Below, piece by piece: positions 1-6,486 of a DNA stretch of 9,912 nucleotides (position 1 is the first letter of the stretch; every line of letters starts with the position of its first letter). The position numbers were made by a program, and so were the translations under genes. The notes under the pieces were generated by a model. The model did no database searches and was not told where the DNA came from. It saw nothing but the letters and a program-made list of their open reading frames with translations. Source of the stretch: an uncultured Eubacteriales bacterium (GTDB taxonomy: Bacteria > Bacillota > Clostridia > Lachnospirales > Lachnospiraceae); assembly GCA_902783795.1 (NCBI GenBank), contig CACZSO010000253.1, positions 1 through 9,912 of the forward strand. The letters are read 5' to 3'.

Positions 1-77
1 CTTCCCCTCAAAGGGAAGCCTTTTCACATCCCGCCTTCCCCTTGAGGGGAAGGTGCCCCGAAGGGGCGGATGAGGTG
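1..77. repeat. GC-rich palindromic dispersed repeat (REP/MITE-like)
   Basis: Three hairpins lie in a row. CTTCCC (1-6) pairs with GGGAAG (13-18). CCTTCCCCT (34-42) pairs perfectly with AGGGGAAGG (45-53) across a 2-nt loop. GCCCC (55-59) pairs with GGGGC (63-67) around GAA. The unit from 34 to about 77, ending GGATGAGGTG, matches from memory a short repeat scattered through gut Clostridia genomes. The first hairpin, with its CTCAA centre, reads like the edge of a second, slightly mutated copy in the opposite orientation that is cut by the window edge. The repeat lies just upstream of the promoter of the next gene and encodes nothing evident. Confidence 0.6.
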
Positions 78-100
78 TCCCCACATTATTCATTTTCTCA

Positions 101-129
101 TTGACCTTTATCTCAATATTTGGTATATT
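101..129 (+). promoter_or_regulatory. sigma-A-type promoter of the phosphoribosyltransferase-like gene
   Basis: The -35 box TTGACC (101-106) and -10 box TATATT (124-129) are separated by 17 bp, with TGG immediately before the -10 (extended -10). Transcription would start near 136, leaving about 47 nt of leader before the ATG at 183. Confidence 0.65.
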
Positions 130-182
130 AAAAGTTACCTTAAGCAAAGGAACCTTTTTATCCTATACTTTCGGAGGTTATT

Positions 183-827
183 ATGGCTATTCAGCTTTTC
201 ACTTATCCCGTTCGTTCCGGCACCCTGCCGCTTCGTGTGGCCCGCGGGCACTTTGCCACCAGCCACAGCCACATCAACTACTACATCGACCTGACCATGA
301 CGAAACATCGTCTGTCTGAGGCCAGGACGGCGGCACAGGCTCTGGCGGGGCATTTTAAACAGAATAATGTGGTGGATACCATTCTGTGCCTGGATGGCAT
401 GGAAGTCGTAGGCGCCTGCATGGCCAGTGATCTGTCTAACGCGCATATCCGCTCCATGAACCAGCACCAGACTATTTACGTGGCCACACCGGAGCATACC
501 ACCGGTTCCCAGCTTCTGTTCCGTGAGAACTCAGCCCCCATGATCGTAGGCAAGCACGTGATCATCCTGGCGGCCTCCGTCACCACCGGCTACACGGTCC
601 AGGCAGCTGTCGAAGCAGTCCGTTATTACGGCGGCATCACCGAGGGCATCTGCTCCTTATTTGCATGCATCGAAGAATGCGAAGGCTTCCCCATCCACAC
701 CATCTTTTCCACCCGGGATGTCCTGGATGATTACATCAGCACCAGCTCCCATGACTGCCCGCTCTGCAAAGCCGGCGTCAAACTGGATGCCATGGTAAAC
801 ACCTACGGGATCTCAAGCTTCACGTAA
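183..827 (+). CDS. orotate phosphoribosyltransferase-like protein with degenerate PRPP motif
   Basis: This 214-residue soluble protein starts at ATG 183, with GGAGG at 173-177 and a 5-nt spacer. The fold is suggested by the type I phosphoribosyltransferase PRPP-binding segment at residues 126-136: VIIL, then A130-A131-S-V, then T134-T135-G136. In active family members the position of A130-A131 is an acidic pair (E/D-D) that handles the ribose hydroxyls and magnesium; here both are alanine, although the hydrophobic strand and the TTG phosphate loop remain. The C-terminus carries a CPLCKAG segment (C192, C195) before a conserved-looking end. Homologues are usually annotated as orotate phosphoribosyltransferase, but no pyrimidine gene is adjacent and the missing acidic pair makes ordinary catalysis doubtful. 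A ligand-binding or regulatory role is a reasonable alternative. It is a single-gene unit with its own promoter and terminator. Confidence 0.75.
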   Translation: MAIQLFTYPVRSGTLPLRVARGHFATSHSHINYYIDLTMTKHRLSEARTAAQALAGHFKQNNVVDTILCLDGMEVVGACMASDLSNAHIRSMNQHQTIYVATPEHTTGSQLLFRENSAPMIVGKHVIILAASVTTGYTVQAAVEAVRYYGGITEGICSLFACIEECEGFPIHTIFSTRDVLDDYISTSSHDCPLCKAGVKLDAMVNTYGISSFT

Positions 828-847
828 AAACTATTGTATACAAACAT

Positions 848-885
848 AAAAAGACCTGTGACAATATGTCGTCACAGGTCTTTTT
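848..885. terminator. bidirectional intrinsic terminator
   Basis: GACCTGTGAC (853-862) pairs perfectly with GTCACAGGTC (871-880) around an 8-nt loop. It is flanked by AAAAA (848-852) and TTTTT (881-885). It therefore gives a U-tract on both strands and serves both the plus-strand gene ending at 827 and the minus-strand operon ending at 903. Confidence 0.93.
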
Positions 886-902
886 ATATTTGCAGCCCTT
901 CA

Positions 903-2558
903 TTATCCTTCTAAAGTGAAGGGGAACACCGGAAGTCCGGCTGCATTATAAACATTCACTTCATAATAGTCTTTTTCCGCAAAACAGACGGTCTCCGGCT
1001 TTACGGCTTTCCCGTCTTTGAAAATGCTGATCCGGAGAGTATCATTACAGATCTCCGCCTGTACATCGCCCTCTGGGGTCACAGCAAGTAGCGCTTTCAG
1101 GTTCTCTTCGGCATCCAGGCTATCCGGAAGATCCGGATCTTCAAAACCGACGGCTTTTGCTTCTTCTTCCGTAAAACCCCCGTTTTCCGGAGCCTGTAAG
1201 TGAAGGCCGCTGCCGTTTTCAAAACGGATCACCGCCGTGTCCCCGTCAAAGGTCATTTCCTTCGCCCGAGGCGCATCCGCTTCCACGTCTCTTCCGTAGA
1301 CATGCCTTAGCGCCAGCAGACCCAGGCGTTCGCCCGGTTTCCGCTTATGTTTGGGGTGGATATCATAGAGCATGCCTGCATCGCCTATGGACGCTACCCA
1401 GACGTTCTCTGTTTCATCGGCCGCCTTCTGCTGAGCCGCGCGGACCGCAGGATAGCGGATCCCCGGGTTGTCGAGCCATTCCCCAAATGGCGCCAGCTGC
1501 ACCATGATAAACGGCAATGATCCATCTTCCCAGTCAGCGCGCCATCTTTTTATCAGCGCTTTCATCATTTCCGCGTAAATATCGGCATGGATATCATCGC
1601 TGCAGCCCTGGTAATAGATGAAGCCGCGGATGGTGTAGGGCATGACTTTTTTAAGCATCATCTCATATAAGCCTGACGGCCGCCAGGGATGGATGGGCAG
1701 AATGGCCGTCATAAAAGCAGCATCATCACCGGCACCTTGCATCATGGCCATAAACTTTTTCTGCTGCTGATAGGTGAAACCCGGATAGAAGACTCCTGAA
1801 AAGGGATTCTGGTTCGCCGGTGCTGCAGGATCCGGCACCACATTCTGAGACCCGGATTTATACAGGGCAATGGCTTTCTCCAGGTCAGGAATGGTTTTCA
1901 GGCCTTCCTCATATTCCCGGATCCACACATCGCCGCCGGCTTCCCTGATGCTCTCTTCCGGCATCCAGCAGGCCGCCCGGGTCCCGCCCCAGTTGCAGCC
2001 CACCACACCTACAGGACAGTCAAGTTCATGAACGAGGACATTCTCGAAATAATAACTCACAGCCGAAAAATACAGCAGGTCTTTTTCTGAGAGGCAGCGC
2101 CATTTGCCGAAATTGCTGAGATCGGCATTCTCTTCCATGCCCTCATAAGAGATCTCAGGATAATCAAAGAAACGTATCCTGCTGCGTTCTTCTTCCGAAA
2201 GCGTTCCGATGTGTTCCTGTTCCTTGTATTTCTCTGCATCTGAGTCCATCAGGTACTCCATATTGGACTGCCCGCCGGCCAGCCACACTTCACCCACCGC
2301 CACATCGGCGATGGTGACCAGGGTCTCATTATCCGTAACCGTCAATGTTTTCCCTGTCCCGGCACTAAGCGGCGGAAGATCTAATAGAAATGCGCCCTCC
2401 GGCCCCGCCAGAGCAGCCCCTTCTGCCTCTGTCTTTCCGGACGCGTCCTTAAGACAGGCTGCTATCAGTTTCCCGGGATCTGCCGTCCCGAAGATCTTCA
2501 CCGGCTTTTCCCGCTGCAGCATCATGTGATCACTAAATACCAAAGGCATCTGAATCAT
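903..2558 (-). CDS. sialate O-acetylesterase-like SGNH hydrolase
   Basis: A 551-residue carbohydrate esterase of the sialate O-acetylesterase (SIAE) type, which removes acetyl groups from acetylated sugars. The N-terminal MPLVFSDHMMLQ segment (4-15) leads a beta-domain. The SGNH nucleophile block is GGQSNM (95-100, Ser98). GCNWGGTR (187-194) matches an oxyanion-hole block, and YYQGCSDD (315-322) stands where many relatives have YQGES. D399-I-H401-P supplies the catalytic Asp and His. There is no signal peptide, so it should act in the cytoplasm on imported sugars. The start is ATG 2558 with AAGGAGGG at 2566-2573 and 7-nt spacing; Met4 is an alternative. It is the last gene of the metal-transport operon, 27 bp after the DUF3842 gene, and ends at the shared terminator. 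The natural substrate cannot be told; other acetylated plant or host glycans are possible. A metabolic link to metal uptake is not evident. Confidence 0.88.
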   Translation of the reverse strand: MIQMPLVFSDHMMLQREKPVKIFGTADPGKLIAACLKDASGKTEAEGAALAGPEGAFLLDLPPLSAGTGKTLTVTDNETLVTIADVAVGEVWLAGGQSNMEYLMDSDAEKYKEQEHIGTLSEEERSRIRFFDYPEISYEGMEENADLSNFGKWRCLSEKDLLYFSAVSYYFENVLVHELDCPVGVVGCNWGGTRAACWMPEESIREAGGDVWIREYEEGLKTIPDLEKAIALYKSGSQNVVPDPAAPANQNPFSGVFYPGFTYQQQKKFMAMMQGAGDDAAFMTAILPIHPWRPSGLYEMMLKKVMPYTIRGFIYYQGCSDDIHADIYAEMMKALIKRWRADWEDGSLPFIMVQLAPFGEWLDNPGIRYPAVRAAQQKAADETENVWVASIGDAGMLYDIHPKHKRKPGERLGLLALRHVYGRDVEADAPRAKEMTFDGDTAVIRFENGSGLHLQAPENGGFTEEEAKAVGFEDPDLPDSLDAEENLKALLAVTPEGDVQAEICNDTLRISIFKDGKAVKPETVCFAEKDYYEVNVYNAAGLPVFPFTLEG

Positions 2559-2585
2559 AATCTGACCCTCCTTACAAAAGAAAAT

Positions 2586-3005
2586 CTACTTCTCTAATGT
2601 TTTTACCGTTTCATTCAGTTCCCGCAGGGCGTCAGCGATCAATGCGCTCATACCAGACCGGTCCACGCCGGCTACATAGGTGTAGCAGTTATTGAAGGGG
2701 ATCAGTATCCGCCGGGCCTCAGACTGGCCTACGGCTTCCGCCATTTTCGGAGTGATCTCCCCGTTCATGGCATCCGCAATGACGATCCCGATAGGTCCCA
2801 CGATCACATCGGCGCGCCGGGCGCCTACGATCACAGCATTTTCTCCGGTGGCGGCGGTATCCGCGCCTGCCTTTAACATGGCGGATGCTGCGGTGCTGTT
2901 GGTACCTACCGCCAATACTTCAGCCCCGGGGACGTCTGCCTTGATCTGCTGAACCAGTTGACGGCCTACACCGCCGCCCTGTGCATCAATGACTAAAATA
3001 CGCAT
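2586..3005 (-). CDS. DUF3842 family protein
   Basis: A 139-residue cytoplasmic protein of unknown function that I recognise as DUF3842. A beta-strand MRILVID leads into the glycine-rich turn DAQGGGVG (7-14), resembling the start of a Rossmann-type nucleotide-binding fold. Further conserved-looking blocks are GPIGIVIADAMNGEITP (70-86) and IPFNNCYTYVAGV (102-114) with Cys107. The start is ATG 3005 with AAAGGAG upstream at normal spacing, inside the 11-bp gap after cbiO. Its place between the ECF ATPase gene and the esterase, with tight spacing, says it is co-transcribed with the cobalt/nickel importer. A role as an accessory or sensor for metal uptake is inference only. No membrane segment or canonical metal-binding cluster is visible. 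Confidence 0.85.
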   Translation of the reverse strand: MRILVIDAQGGGVGRQLVQQIKADVPGAEVLAVGTNSTAASAMLKAGADTAATGENAVIVGARRADVIVGPIGIVIADAMNGEITPKMAEAVGQSEARRILIPFNNCYTYVAGVDRSGMSALIADALRELNETVKTLEK

Positions 3006-3016
3006 TCTTTTCTCCT

Positions 3017-3751
3017 TTATCTTTGCTGCAGGGAAAGCGGGAGCTCCAGCCCGTTCTCCAGAAGCAAGGACTCATTTCTCATAATATCGTCGGTAGGACC
3101 GTCGTAGATCAGCCGTCCTTCCGCCATTAAAACCGTCCGTTTGCATGTGTCCCAGATAAAGTCCAGGTCATGACTCGTGATCAGTTTAACATGTTCAAAT
3201 CCGTTTAATATTTTGATCAGGTTCCGGCGGTTTCTGGGGTCCAGGGCCGCGGAGGGTTCATCCAGGAAGATCATGTCCGGCGTCATGGACAATATGGTCG
3301 CCAGGCTTACAAGTTTTTTCTCGCCTCCGGACAGTTGATAGATAGATTTCTTCCTCAGGTGGCTGATACGCACCTGCTCCAGAGCGGCACTCACCCGCCG
3401 TTCCACTTCATCCTCAGGGAGGCCGTAGTTACGCGGCGCAAAGGCCACATCCTCCTCCACTGTAGTCATAAACAGCTGGCTGTCTGAATCCTGGAAGACA
3501 TAGCCTATCTTTTCCCGGATCTTCGGCAAAAGCTGTTTATTAAGCGGCATTTCTTCTATCCTGACCTCGCCTCCGAAATTCAGCTCCAGCCCCACCAATA
3601 TCTTTAAAAAGGTGGATTTTCCGGCGCCGTTTGCCCCGATGATCCCTACGGATTCATCTTCTGAAACATGGAAGTCTATGCCGGAAAGCACCTGGTTGTT
3701 TTTATTGTAAGAAAACGTCAGATCATTGACGTCTATATGGATATGACTCAT
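3017..3751 (-). CDS. cbiO: ECF cobalt/nickel transporter ATPase CbiO
   Basis: A 244-residue ABC ATPase that powers metal-ion import as the A-component of an energy-coupling factor transporter at the inner face of the membrane. Walker A is GANGAGKST (39-47), the Q-loop glutamine is Q87 in YVFQDSDSQLF (the QDxDxQLF form typical of CbiO/EcfA), the signature is LSGGEKK (140-146), Walker B is MIFLDE (160-165), the D-loop is around SAALD (167-171) and the H-loop is H194. All motifs are intact. The start is ATG 3751; its AAAGG site (3758-3762) sits across the cbiQ stop codon, 9 bp away, consistent with translational coupling. Only one ATPase is encoded, so the complex should contain a CbiO homodimer. 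Confidence 0.93.
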   Translation of the reverse strand: MSHIHIDVNDLTFSYNKNNQVLSGIDFHVSEDESVGIIGANGAGKSTFLKILVGLELNFGGEVRIEEMPLNKQLLPKIREKIGYVFQDSDSQLFMTTVEEDVAFAPRNYGLPEDEVERRVSAALEQVRISHLRKKSIYQLSGGEKKLVSLATILSMTPDMIFLDEPSAALDPRNRRNLIKILNGFEHVKLITSHDLDFIWDTCKRTVLMAEGRLIYDGPTDDIMRNESLLLENGLELPLSLQQR

Positions 3752-3760
3752 ACAAAACCT

Positions 3761-4561
3761 TTATACAAAAAGCTGTCCCAGCAGTGTAAACACAGGAACC
3801 AGCCTGAAAAGTAAAATGATACCGGCCCAGATCAGGGGCCACAAAAAATCTTTTGCCGTGAGTTTTTCTCTTTTTCCGTATCGGAAATCCCCTGTAAAGC
3901 CGCGCAGCTGCATGCTTTCATAAATGATGCCGGCCCGGTCCATGCTTCGAAGGAGCATCTGGCCCAGCAGAGAACCCCAGACCTTATAATGGATGCCTTT
4001 CTGTCCCGGTGCCCGGAGGGAATACGCCTGAGTCACCCGGCGGGCTTCCGCCAGCAGCACCGTCACATAACGGTAGATAAGCAGCACCACGATGACGAAG
4101 ATCTTAGGAACGTGGATCACGCGAAGGGCATAACAGATATCCTCAATAGAGGTGGTGGCGATCAGCAGATACCCCGCCAGCACCGTAAAGATGGCTTTTA
4201 TCATGAGGGTGATCATGGAGATCACGCCGCCGGTAACATTCATACGGCCTACTGTCACGATGACGGTCTTATCAAAGAAGGGATTCAGCACTCCCATGAT
4301 CATGACCAGGGGCAGCACCACCCGGAGTCTTCGTAATGCCTCACCAAAAGACAGGTCCGCGATCATAAAAAACACCACCGGGTAAACGGCCATGGCCAAA
4401 AGGCCGAACAGATCATACTTGTGGAAAGACACGGTAACGGCAATATAAAAGACGGTCAGGCAGAGCTTTGAAAGCGGGTGAATCCGGTTCACCCATACAT
4501 CTTGCTTTGAAAGACTCTCAAGGCTCTGTATCTCAGAGATTGCCTGACCGATCTTATTCAT
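3761..4561 (-). CDS. cbiQ: ECF cobalt/nickel transporter transmembrane coupling protein CbiQ
   Basis: A 266-residue T-component that links the ATPase dimer to the CbiM substrate protein. Hydrophobic helices lie at about 31-68 (two), 79-97, 111-136, 151-172 and 240-262. The cytoplasmic coupling region has the two helical motifs of the family: A171-E-A-R-R-V-T-Q-A-Y at 171-180, running into SLRAPG, and E215-S-M-Q-L-R-G at 215-221. Both Ala/Ser-Arg-Gly-type elements contact the ATPase grooves in characterised ECF transporters. The start is ATG 4561 with GAGG 4 nt upstream. The gap after cbiM is 35 bp. Length and motifs are normal for CbiQ. The metal (Co or Ni) is not decided by this protein. Confidence 0.92.
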   Translation of the reverse strand: MNKIGQAISEIQSLESLSKQDVWVNRIHPLSKLCLTVFYIAVTVSFHKYDLFGLLAMAVYPVVFFMIADLSFGEALRRLRVVLPLVMIMGVLNPFFDKTVIVTVGRMNVTGGVISMITLMIKAIFTVLAGYLLIATTSIEDICYALRVIHVPKIFVIVVLLIYRYVTVLLAEARRVTQAYSLRAPGQKGIHYKVWGSLLGQMLLRSMDRAGIIYESMQLRGFTGDFRYGKREKLTAKDFLWPLIWAGIILLFRLVPVFTLLGQLFV

Positions 4562-4596
4562 AAATCCTCTTTCTTATGGTGTTTTCTGCCGTCGGG

Positions 4597-5598
4597 TCAT
4601 GTCCTCCCGGCGCGTTTATTCCTGAAGAACCTAAACAGGAAGGCCGCCCCGACTAAAACCCCCAGAACGATCACCGCGCCTACGATGCCGGAAACCGTGG
4701 TGCCCAGGGCACTTTCCGATCCCTTAAATGCGTAGTCCGGCAGGAAGGATAAAGCTCCCTGTGCATTTTCTGCTGCTTCATAAACACCGGTGCCGGCTGA
4801 TTCCAATTCTTCCACACCAGCCACTCTGCCGATGGCCCATTCCAGGCCGTCCGGAAGAGAGGAAGCTAACAGTGAAAGGCCGCCGCCCACTACCACGGCG
4901 ATACCGCCCAGGATGCCTAAGGTGGCGCCGAAGGACAATTTTGACTCCTTCTTCTCATCGACGCCCCAGAGCAGTTCCGGACGTGCTTCATACACGAACA
5001 GCAGCACTGCGGCAGTGATCAGGCCCTCTACCAGGCCGATGGCCAGATGAATGGGCTGCATGGCGCTGACAAAGACCTTAAAAGGAAGCTCGGTGATACC
5101 GGATGCCAATGTCTCTAATACTACAGAGAAAGCGCCCAGCTGCAGTGTCACGATACAGCCGATGACCGACGCTAAAATGATCTTCACACGGGAAGCTCCG
5201 TTCTTCATGATAGGCCGCCAAATGAGCAATGCTCCTACAAAGCAGCCGTAGAATGCCATATTCCAGATATTACAGCCCAGTGCCAGCAGTCCGCCGTCAG
5301 CGAAGAACAGACACTGGATCAGCAAGACTCCGATCATCGACAAGAATCCTGCCCAGGGCCCTAAAAGTGCGGAAAGCATCATGCCGCCGCATAAATGTCC
5401 CGAAGAGCCCGTCCCGGGGATAGTGAAGTTGATCATCTGGGCCGCAAATACGAATGCGCCCATGACACCCATCAAGGGAATCTTTTTCTGATCATCTTCC
5501 TGTCTTACTTTGTGGATGGAGTATCCCGCTGCGCCTAAGGAAGCCGCATACATAGTCCCTGCTACGATAGGGGATACCAGTGCATCTGCCATATGCAT
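4597..5598 (-). CDS. cbiM: ECF cobalt/nickel substrate-binding protein CbiM fused to a PDGLE (CbiN-like) domain
   Basis: A 333-residue membrane protein that binds Co2+ or Ni2+ and delivers it through the CbiQ/CbiO module. The N-terminus Met-His-Met-Ala-Asp-Ala-Leu is the key element: in NikM structures the free amino end and His2 ligate the metal with a further histidine, matched here by H68 in GTGSSGHLCGG. About seven hydrophobic segments lie before residue 205. After a charged linker (DEKKES, 214-219) a second part has two more helices (about 226-246 and 300-325) flanking PDGLEWA (249-255) and LPDYAF (286-291), the hallmarks of the PDGLE/CbiN accessory domain. The separate small cbiN gene is therefore fused in. 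The start is ATG 5598 with AAGGAG at 5608-5613 and a 9-nt spacer; starting at Met3 would remove the metal-binding N-terminus. It heads the operon downstream of a long structured leader. Confidence 0.92.
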   Translation of the reverse strand: MHMADALVSPIVAGTMYAASLGAAGYSIHKVRQEDDQKKIPLMGVMGAFVFAAQMINFTIPGTGSSGHLCGGMMLSALLGPWAGFLSMIGVLLIQCLFFADGGLLALGCNIWNMAFYGCFVGALLIWRPIMKNGASRVKIILASVIGCIVTLQLGAFSVVLETLASGITELPFKVFVSAMQPIHLAIGLVEGLITAAVLLFVYEARPELLWGVDEKKESKLSFGATLGILGGIAVVVGGGLSLLASSLPDGLEWAIGRVAGVEELESAGTGVYEAAENAQGALSFLPDYAFKGSESALGTTVSGIVGAVIVLGVLVGAAFLFRFFRNKRAGRT

Positions 5599-5622
5599 AA
5601 TTCATTTCTCCTTTCCCCGGCG

Positions 5623-5663
5623 TTTTTACTGTCTCTTAATTAAATTAACCTGACCAGTAAAAA
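5623..5663 (-). promoter_or_regulatory. inverted repeat overlapping the attenuator T-tract, just before the cbiM ribosome site
   Basis: TTTTTACTG (5623-5631) and CAGTAAAAA (5655-5663) form a perfect 9-bp inverted repeat around a 23-nt AT-rich centre that itself holds a small palindrome (TTAAT-tta-ATTAA on the minus strand). The upstream arm contains most of the U-tract of the hairpin at 5659-5709, and the downstream arm ends 9 nt before the AAGGAG site of cbiM. It may be an operator or an RNA stem that competes with terminator function. Confidence 0.4.
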
Positions 5664-5709
5664 ACATGAAGAAACAAGCCCATACTGCTGCCGGACATGC
5701 CCCTTCATG
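5659..5709 (-). terminator. terminator-like hairpin within the cbiM leader (probable attenuator)
   Basis: Read on the minus strand, CATGAAG (5709-5703) pairs with CTTCATG (5671-5665). The stem continues with GGGCATGTCC (5702-5693) against GGGCTTGTTT (5681-5672), using G-U pairs and one U-U mismatch. That makes a stem of about 17 bp with an 11-nt loop, followed at once by six U residues (5664-5659). It lies about 75 nt downstream of the predicted transcription start and about 60 nt before the cbiM ATG. It could alternatively be the 3' terminator of the rhomboid gene, but the strong promoter at 5793-5821 would then have to read through it. Confidence 0.65.
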
Positions 5710-5739
5710 ACGCCTTATTGTAAAAAGTAAAATAATTAT

Positions 5740-5773
5740 GTGCTTCTGCACTAAAACAGCTGCTTCCTGCAGC
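5740..5773 (-). promoter_or_regulatory. upstream half of the cbiM leader with two small hairpins
   Basis: On the minus strand GCTGC-aggaa-GCAGC (5773-5759) and GTGC-agaa-GCAC (5751-5740) form two short stems shortly after the predicted transcription start. The first arm GCTGC is also complementary to GCAGC in the loop of the terminator hairpin (5691-5687), so alternative pairing is possible. No match to the cobalamin or NiCo riboswitch cores that I know was found. Confidence 0.35.
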
Positions 5774-5792
5774 CGCGATTGCTATGGAAAAA

Positions 5793-5821
5793 AGTATATA
5801 AAAACTCGGTCTTATTGTCAA
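5793..5821 (-). promoter_or_regulatory. sigma-A promoter of the cbiM operon
   Basis: On the minus strand the -35 box is a perfect TTGACA (5821-5816) and the -10 box is TATACT (5798-5793), 17 bp apart. Transcription should start near 5786, which leaves a leader of about 188 nt before the cbiM ATG at 5598. The promoter lies directly downstream of the rhomboid stop codon. Confidence 0.82.
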
Positions 5822-5835
5822 GCTTTTTTAGGGTC

Positions 5836-6480
5836 TCAGTCCCTTCCCCAGGGGTCCGGCCCCTCAAAACCGCGGCCCGGCGCTTCCCGTCTTTCCTGCT
5901 CTTTTACTTCATCCGCGTTGGGCAGCAGAATAAACGCGATCAGAAAACCCGCCGCCAGTCCGGACAGGTGGGCAATGTTATTCGTGGAGGCAGAAGAAAA
6001 GCCGGCATTTAGGGAAAACAGTGTATAAAAGATCAGCCGGCCGATATTCAGAGCACCCGGGATCTTTTTCACAGCAGCAGCGACCATGGCGCCGTTTAAG
6101 GCAAAGACCAGGCCGGAAGCACCGGCAGAAAGCACGTCCTGCCCCATTCCCTTATAATAATAGAATGAGATGATATTGGGCACGACAGCGCCGAAAAAAC
6201 ACAGCACCGTATACCGCGCATGCCCCATGATACTTTCCACCCGTTCTCCCATCAATGCCAGGATCAGCATATTATTCACCAGGTGGCGGATAGAAAAATG
6301 CAGGAACGCTGCCGTCAGCAGCCGGAAGTATTCTCCCTGTTCGATGCCGGGCAGCGTGAGTCCACCCAGTTCCAGCACGATATTCAGCGGCGCCGGGATC
6401 TTAAAAAGCTGCGGGACAAAATACAGGATAAGATTGATGACCACTAAAATGATGGTAACGATAAAATTCTTGGCTTTCAT
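5836..6480 (-). CDS. rhomboid family intramembrane serine protease
   Basis: An integral membrane protease that cuts substrates within or near their transmembrane helices. Residue numbers count from a possible GTG start at 6495; from the preferred ATG at 6480 subtract 5. The catalytic serine is S127 in GASG (125-128) and the catalytic histidine is H176 in NIAHLSGLAAG. H71 and N75 in HLVNN match the oxyanion-stabilising residues of GlpG. About six hydrophobic segments run from 11 to 192, followed by a polar tail rich in charged residues and glycine. The ATG at 6480 is preferred because the probable -10 box lies between the two candidate starts. Neither start has a convincing Shine-Dalgarno site. 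The gene stands alone upstream of the cbiM promoter and has no obvious terminator before it; the cbiM leader hairpin could serve. The substrate is unknown. Confidence 0.9.
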   Translation of the reverse strand: MKAKNFIVTIILVVINLILYFVPQLFKIPAPLNIVLELGGLTLPGIEQGEYFRLLTAAFLHFSIRHLVNNMLILALMGERVESIMGHARYTVLCFFGAVVPNIISFYYYKGMGQDVLSAGASGLVFALNGAMVAAAVKKIPGALNIGRLIFYTLFSLNAGFSSASTNNIAHLSGLAAGFLIAFILLPNADEVKEQERREAPGRGFEGPDPWGRD

Positions 6481-6486
6481 GGTGTA

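Noticed and set aside
1..77. CRISPR-like or tandem repeat array
   Set aside because: The segment holds palindromic hairpins, not regularly spaced identical repeats with unique spacers.
135..497. Minus-strand open frame of 120 codons
   Set aside because: It is a shadow of the phosphoribosyltransferase-like gene, with no recognisable domain.
5717..5722. Second promoter on the minus strand (TACAAT) within the cbiM leader
   Set aside because: No acceptable -35 lies 16-18 bp upstream, and the start would fall at the terminator hairpin.
5599..5821. Cobalamin or NiCo riboswitch upstream of cbiM
   Set aside because: The conserved cores that I know for these classes are not visible on the minus strand; only generic hairpins and a terminator-like stem are seen.
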